Shown: positions 58,878 through 64,000 of the stretch, one piece after another
How positions within the stretch are numbered: the first letter of the stretch is position 1
How the letters are laid out: every line of letters begins with the position of its first letter
Assembly (NCBI GenBank): GCA_050084515.1
Contig: CM114271.1
Location: 37,634,001-37,698,000 of the forward strand
Direction: 5' to 3'
Source: Blasia pusilla
Taxonomy: Eukaryota; Marchantiophyta; Marchantiopsida; Blasiales
DNA: 64,000 nt
Made by a program: the position numbers and the translations under genes
Notes under the pieces: generated by a model
What the model was told of the DNA's origin: nothing
What the model saw: the letters and a program-made list of their open reading frames with translations, nothing else
Database searches by the model: none

Positions 58878-59163
58878 GTTAATCCGTCAAAGTCCGACAT
58901 GTTAAAATTGGCTGATAGTTAGGCGTCTCTAGTTTGGACGGTCCACAGTAGGATGGGTCAGAGGTGTCGTTGGGGCAACCTGTCGGATTCTGATGGGTTG
59001 CTTTGAGCTCTTGTTAGGATAGCTGGGGCATGGCTTAGGGCAAAGTGGCTTAGGGTAGTGTTGGGTCAACCCGTTGGATTCCGAAAGGTTGCAATTGGTT
59101 GGAGGTAGGGCGATTGGGATGCAGGTAAGTTTGAGGGCCACCCGTTGAAATTCCACGGGTTGC
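58878..59163. repeat. 27-bp palindrome array, cluster 4
   Basis: Units at 58878-58904, 58975-59001, 59066-59092 and 59137-59163, spaced 71-97 bp start to start. The last has a G+C-rich CCACCCGTTGAA arm against TTCCACGGGTTGC. Confidence 0.9.
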
Positions 59164-59601
59164 ATCTCGCCTACTCACAGAATGCACAATAACAATCAAC
59201 CATTACCACTAACGGCTAGTAGTCACCATTGTTTTCACTCCAACGGTCGGAAGCCAACGACTTTGAAAGTGTATAAAGACCAACTTTTGGCCCATTAATT
59301 TTTTCATTTCCCACAAATTTCAAAGAGCTCTCCTTTCTTAGAAGACCTTGATAGTTGGCAGTGAAGCGACTCGACAATTGCACAAAAGTGTTGGTGGTTG
59401 ATCCCCGTTCCTTCAGTCGATTGGGAAAACGGTCGGTATCTTTTTGGCGGGAAGCTGAAGACCAATTAGGTAGAAAAAAATTTAGGCGCAATGGTGAGGG
59501 TTAGATTGTATCTTGTCATTCATCTTTGCAGAAAGGCCAAGCAGTGCGCCTCTAGCTTTTAGCTCCTTCGATGGAATTTTTGTACATCCCTCACTTCGCT
59601 C

Positions 59602-60099
59602 ATGACTCGGAAGAAGTCCCAAGCCAGCAAGGGTGGGAGCTTCACTTCCAAGTCCTATGGCACTCCAAGGTCAACTTATCCTAGTCGATTCTCAACGGTG
59701 GATATACGGCAAGAAGAGATAGAGGAACCGGAAAGAGAACCGAAGATGCAAAGGCAAGAGCTCGAGGAAAAACTTGCCTTGGAAAAGATTGCAAGACGAT
59801 AGAAGAAATACGTCTTGGAGGCGGTCAAGAAAGAGAATAAGACACTTGTTGATGAGTTGAAAGAGAAGAAGCGGAAGGATGTTGCATTTCGGAAACCAAA
59901 ATTGGCCAGAGCACATAAGGAGAAGGCTGTGACTACAAAAGAAGAAAGTCGCCCACGTCCCAAAGACAATGTGGAAATGGAGGATGTCCCTTCCTGGAAA
60001 TCAAGCGGTAACATGCAAGAGAGCAACCCCAACAACATCCCAAACAACATTAAAGAGGAGAAGAAAACAATGAGTGTTGAGATGGTGGACGTCTCCTAA
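59602..60099 (+). pseudogene. Charged coiled-coil protein frame with one stop
   Basis: From the ATG at 59602 the frame is open for 66 codons, meets TAG at 59800-59802, and continues in the same frame to 60099, about 165 codons in all. The first ~35 residues are Ser/Lys/Thr-rich (KKSQASKGGSFTSKSYGTPR). The centre is a strong Glu/Lys coiled coil spanning the stop (QRQELEEKLALEKIARR, then KKYVLEAVKKENKTLVDELK). The tail is Asn/Glu/Met-rich (NNIPNNIKEEKKTMS). A plus-strand frame downstream (about 60120-60255) reads LVQLDLFHTDEFRVKLLTAT and may be a later exon. The family is unrecognised; a transposon gag-like or host repeat protein is possible. Confidence 0.4.
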
Positions 60100-61460
60100 T
60101 CAAGTTCTAGAGGAGATACTACGTTGTCGTTGGACCCTCTAGTACAATTAGACCTATTCCACACGGATGAGTTTCGTGTAAAATTGCTAACTGCTACTCT
60201 AGAGCAACTCATCGGGTTAGATATAGATCCAATCTTCAAAAGGGTAAGCAACGATTGAGATTATTTTTTTAAGCATTTGATTAGCTACCATAATGGAAAA
60301 CACCTGCTAATTGATTGTTGAATTTCTTGAAGGAATGTAAGTTAGACCCTAAACTTGCAAATAGCAATAGGCCAGGAATAGCTAATCTTGAGGCTATTCT
60401 CTTGAAGGCCTTTGTGATGCAGGGGGTGACTTGAAGGATGGGAAATATCACCAAGATTGGTGCTCAATATTGAACCATACAATGTTGAGAAAGTGCAAGT
60501 AGCAATAGATAAAGAAGACTCCTTAGAAGAACGTGGCAGTAATAGAGATATAGAAAGCAAGAGTTGGAAGTTCCTCACTTTCTCATTGGTAGAAAGGAGG
60601 TCATTTGTGGGACTCTCTTTATCATGTCATTTAACAAAAAGATAGGGAGCCAAAAAAAAAAAAAAAAAAAAACTAGGGATACATTAGATAAGATATAACC
60701 TAACCTCTCTCTAGTACAAATTTAGAGATTGATATGGATGTTCAGAGTATTCAAAATCCTGCAAAGAGTTGAGGAATCGCAACGTGATGGCTAGGAAGGC
60801 CAGAGAATCACTTTGTTTTGGTAGGTTGAAAGACTTGTAAGCAACTCTCCCTATGTAGAAAAAGTTTCCTTGATTGTGTTTTCCCAATTGGATTACTATT
60901 GGGGGCATGTTGTTTGTGTATTTGACCTTAATTACTTAAGGACATACTTTACTTACAATAAATCTAATATAGTTTCTTGTATAATTGACGGATTCAACAT
61001 GCTGAGGGTTGTGAAGCCTTGCAAGCCCCTTCATGAACATAATGCATGTCTTCAGCCAAGGTTGAGTATGCGGTTGGAAGGGAAAGGGAATCATCAAATA
61101 TTGACATTTGAAGTTGAATCCATCTAGGACACAAAGTCAAAAGACCACCATTACAAGCCAAGATCAAATATGTCACACTATACATTAGATGATAATAATG
61201 AGGCTTGCTTGGATGATGGGAGGGTAAATTTATTTCATTTTAGTTCTTTTGGGCATTCCTTCATGCTAGTGACAATCATTTGAAGCATAAAAAATCCATA
61301 CTCATTTTTTGGTTGCTTGTTAGCAACCTACGAGAATGGATCTAGGGTCTTTTTCCCCCCAAGATTTGAAGGTCCCATTCATTTAGTTATGCAGCCTCCC
61401 ATTTTATGAGAGGAATAAGTAAACCATATGCAAGTTCCATGTTTGTAGTATTGTATACGG
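60100..61460. other. No recognised gene
   Basis: Apart from the possible exon at 60120-60255 and the poly(A) run, only short unsupported frames. Confidence 0.45.
60652..60672. repeat. poly(A) run, 21 A
   Basis: Uninterrupted A21 about 550 bp after the end of the coiled-coil frame on the same strand. It could be a retroposition tail or an ordinary homopolymer. Confidence 0.8.
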
Positions 61461-62232
61461 TGTCGTGCACATACACATTGCTACACAACATACATGGCTA
61501 TCACCGAACACACACACAAACACGCACGATCCCATGCTAACTCATGGCATCCAAACAACGAGACAAGAAGTACCAAAATATCTCTAATAAAATAAGAACC
61601 AATCTCTCTCACAACACATAATTCTCATATGTGTGCACTCTCACATGTCTCTCTCAATGTCAAACCAAACCCACTCTCCTAATGAGAGGCTTGGGTTACA
61701 CTTACAAGGCAAGGGACCATAGCTCCCCCGCCTCGTGCCAAGAGGTTCAACAAAGAGAGAATGAGCTCTCAAGCTCTCTCTCCTTGAGATATACCCCTCC
61801 CCTCTCCCAAGCTCTCTCCATGGTAACATATGCTCCCAAGTCACCTCCTTGGCTCTTGACCTAATGTAGGAGGTCAAGGACCACTTACAAAAAATAAAAA
61901 GTCAATCATATACTCAAAATGGTACTTACCTAGGATAATAAGTTCCTCAATATGGCTCCAAATAAGCCGAAACGAAGGGGAAACCTGCTCTCACGTTTCC
62001 TGGGGCCTCAGTAGGTCATCCTCAACCTCCTGAGTCTATCTTCCACTACTCGCAAAGACGCTCTACTAGATCTCACCGATCTATCCTAAAAGACATGAGA
62101 GTTGTCATGCGTATACACATCGTTACACAACATGCATCGTTGTCACCGAACACACACACAAAAATGCACGATCCTATGCTAACTCATGGCATCCAAACAA
62201 TAAGACAAGAAGTACCAAAATATCTCCAATCA
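61461..62232 (-). mobile_element. Gypsy LTR region with flanking 120-bp direct repeat
   Basis: On the minus strand TAGGGGGG (62234-62241), a polypurine-like run, is followed by TGATTGGAGATATTTTGG at 62232, the expected start of a 3' LTR. A block R of about 120 bp (62105-62232; GAGATATTTTGGTACTTC ... GTTCGGTGA) precedes a ~500-bp block M (about 61590-62100). R then occurs a second time (61461-61588). M alone, inverted, is the repeat at 12943-13414. Either R+M is the LTR and a second, truncated LTR follows in tandem, or M is a separate insertion within an R-containing sequence. Runs of ACACAC in R are simple repeat. Confidence 0.6.
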
Positions 62233-62410
62233 CCCCCCTAGCTAGTGGTTAGGTCCCTGTAACTCCAGATAGTCATCTATCCCTACCTACCATGACAAAC
62301 ATCTCTCAAACGTTAAGAGCAAGAAGTTCGGGTGCTCATATGATCCCATCGTTAGTCGCCTTCTTGTCATCCATGTCACAGACACAAGTCGGAATGTAGA
62401 ACTACCTACT

Positions 62411-64000
62411 TTATGTACACCTGGGACACATCCATCGTCCCTGAGAAACCCTAGTGAGAGGTGGCGTCAAGCATGCCATATGCTCTCGAACATCCATCAC
62501 AGACTAACATAGTGGTTGCACCACGAGCAGAACCACACAACATACATCGTAAGCCTGCAGGAACTACCGCTAAGCTTGGATCAACTATATCGTCAATGTT
62601 CAAAAGGTGACACGGTGCACAGTTACGCATATGGTCATTCCAAACCATACCATCGCGTCCTGCCAATAAGAGAACACTTGATGGCAAAACCTCACGCACT
62701 CTGAAGATGGTGCATCCTGTAGTCACATCCACTGTCGTGGGTGCCATTTGCTGCAAGTAGACATAGTTTCCCTGATGAAACCTCCGGATAGTAGGTCGAT
62801 AACCACCCTTCCCGAATAGTCGCATACCTCAATGTATCCCGATGCAGCACAATCGCCAACTTTTCAAACTCCGTGGATATTACTCTCCAAAATAATTCAG
62901 CCCTCTGAGAACATGCTCACATTCATACATGAGGGTCATCAAGGTTTAACACCTCACCAACATCTCGACGAATGGCCCTAGGTAAATATGGCTCTCCGCC
63001 ATACAAAAGCAAGTTCGGTGAGAAAGACGCTAAGGATGCTTGCTTGTTGAATTTGTATCCCATCGCCATCCACGGCAACTAGAGGTCACAATCTCCTAAG
63101 TGACCTCTCTATAAGCCATACTTGCGTAGTCCTCTCTTCAGCGTCTGCACAACCCGCTCCGCTAGTCCATCCGCCTCAGGATGATCTCGTGAAGTAGTGC
63201 GGTGGTCGATCAGTGCCTGATCATACAAGGCCTTAAACTCCTTGCAAAACTCTGTACCTAGCTAGTGCGCTGTAATGACTCAACACTTGATCTAGGAAGG
63301 CATACGCTACTCCCTCACTCGCTTTGTCAGGCAATGCAACCAACTCTATCTACTCAGAGAAGTGCTCGACCATCACCAACACATAACGACTATGGCGCTC
63401 CGTCAAAGGCAAAGATCTTGCAAAATCCAAACTCCATCTATAACCTAAACCCATGATTGGAAGTGGATGCAAATGTGGAGTCGGAGCATTGAATGATGCT
63501 CGGACTCGATCACACACCATGCATCTGGCAACAAACTGTTGAACGTCAGTCTGCATGCCTCGCCACCAATACTGAATCTGGAGCAAGTTGTACGTCCACT
63601 TCACTCCAAAATGATCCAACTCCTCATGGGCATGACGTACCAAATGTGCTCTCTGAGAAGGATGAGGCACTACACGCACTCTACCATCCTCCCACACTCG
63701 CAACATATATGTCCCCTCCCATCGGAACCGTCTGGCTCGCAATAGATCCTATCCCGCTCTCTAGCACCCACTGTGCTCGGGACGCTGCCAGTACGCAGGT
63801 ACTCTAGACCACTCCATCGTCGTGAATGTCTCGGCCACCTGTCGTCTCCTCATCGGCCTCTGGATCTAAGGACTCTCCATCAGACCTCGCCATCGAAGTC
63901 TCAAAAATCTGGCTCTCCATAGCCAATAAACCCAAATAGGCTGACGCATGCCATCCTGGCACCAACTCCTCATCACTCTCAGCATGCCAACGAGCTCCAA
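62411..64000 (-). pseudogene. Ty3/gypsy pol 3' end: integrase plus PHD-like finger
   Basis: Runs off the right edge. 63742-63350 has the integrase zinc region (HEELDHFGVKWTYNLLQ ... CMVCDRV) and the first catalytic Asp context (YRWSLDFARSL). 63349 to about 63080 carries, in shifting frames, LTDQG-like and ADGLAERVVQTLKRGLR-like sequence, the second Asp and the Glu of the D,D,E core. 62825-62451 is the basic integrase tail (RRFHQGNYVYLQQMAP). It is followed by a cysteine cluster CMLCGSARGATTMLVCDGCSR, the first half of a PHD finger. The second half lies one frame over at 62482-62411, with MACLTPPLT and WMCPRC directly before a stop. The Trp-His at the junction is lost to the frameshift. PHD fingers read histone H3 tails, so this module probably replaces the chromodomain in targeting integration. 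Confidence 0.82.

Noticed and set aside
59602-60099. Programmed stop-codon read-through at 59800
   Set aside because: The TAG is followed by AAG, not by a known leaky context such as CARYYA, and a simple nonsense mutation is more economical.
61631-61877. Open frames on both strands (77-78 codons)
   Set aside because: They lie inside the LTR-like block M, whose inverted copy at 13.2-13.4 kb gives different frames; no coding signal.
1-64000. tRNA, rRNA or telomeric repeat sequence
   Set aside because: I scanned for the T-loop GGTTCGAATC, rRNA-like conserved stretches and TTTAGGG arrays and found none convincing.

Overview
The window reads as nuclear DNA of a large, repeat-rich land-plant genome. 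The evidence is plant-type Ty1/copia and Ty3/gypsy retrotransposons (one with a primer-binding site complementary to initiator tRNA-Met), hAT, CACTA-like and Helitron-like DNA transposon sequence, a satellite of about 180 bp, and a nuclear insertion of mitochondrial DNA. The mitochondrial piece holds the last exon of cox3 directly behind the catalytic end of a group II intron. Seed-plant cox3 is normally intronless, so I infer a non-seed land plant (bryophyte, lycophyte or fern); this is inference, not identification. I see no intact host gene with a confident function, and nearly all coding sequence is broken.

Layout. 0.6-2.8 kb: two inverted copies of a Helitron-like 3' end, with a perfect hairpin between them. 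2.9-5.8 kb: GC-rich island with short reading frames and a CTCTTGC-rich simple repeat. 6.2-8.45 kb: hAT transposase pseudogene. 10.5-16.1 kb: diverged ~180-bp satellite in both orientations, interrupted by an LTR-like insert and a GC-rich insert. 17.7-20.1 kb (minus): decayed gene with zinc-finger-like, coiled-coil and protein-kinase-like parts. 20.2-21.2 kb: solo LTR of 996 bp with a 5-bp target-site duplication. 24.5-26.1 kb: an unknown 171-codon frame, an inverted Helitron-end duplication and an LTR fragment. 28.5-30.2 kb: decayed frames. 31-33.7 kb: repeats and foldbacks.

33.6-39.7 kb: exon-like sequence resembling plant DUF8039 proteins lies between a partial LTR and a complete but defective copia element on the minus strand, so the LTRs face each other. 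39.7-41.4 kb: two CACTA-like termini with dense ATGACT/AGTCAT motifs. 43.0-47.6 kb: a second, unrelated, decayed copia element, with an LTR fragment of the first family in its gag. 49.6-50.4 kb: mitochondrial group II intron plus cox3 exon. 52.9-53.5 kb: gypsy integrase C-terminus and chromodomain-like remnant.

54.6-59.2 kb: the most unusual stretch, where a 27-bp imperfect palindrome recurs at least 18 times, always at the same length, with unrelated sequence between copies, among decayed reading frames. 59.6-60.7 kb: a charged coiled-coil frame with one stop. 61.5-64.0 kb: LTR region and 3' end of a minus-strand gypsy element whose integrase is followed by a PHD-finger-like zinc module; the element runs off the right edge.

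No pathway or operon logic links these parts. The window is a record of nested insertion, inversion and decay. All homology calls are from reading translations and motifs, without database searches.
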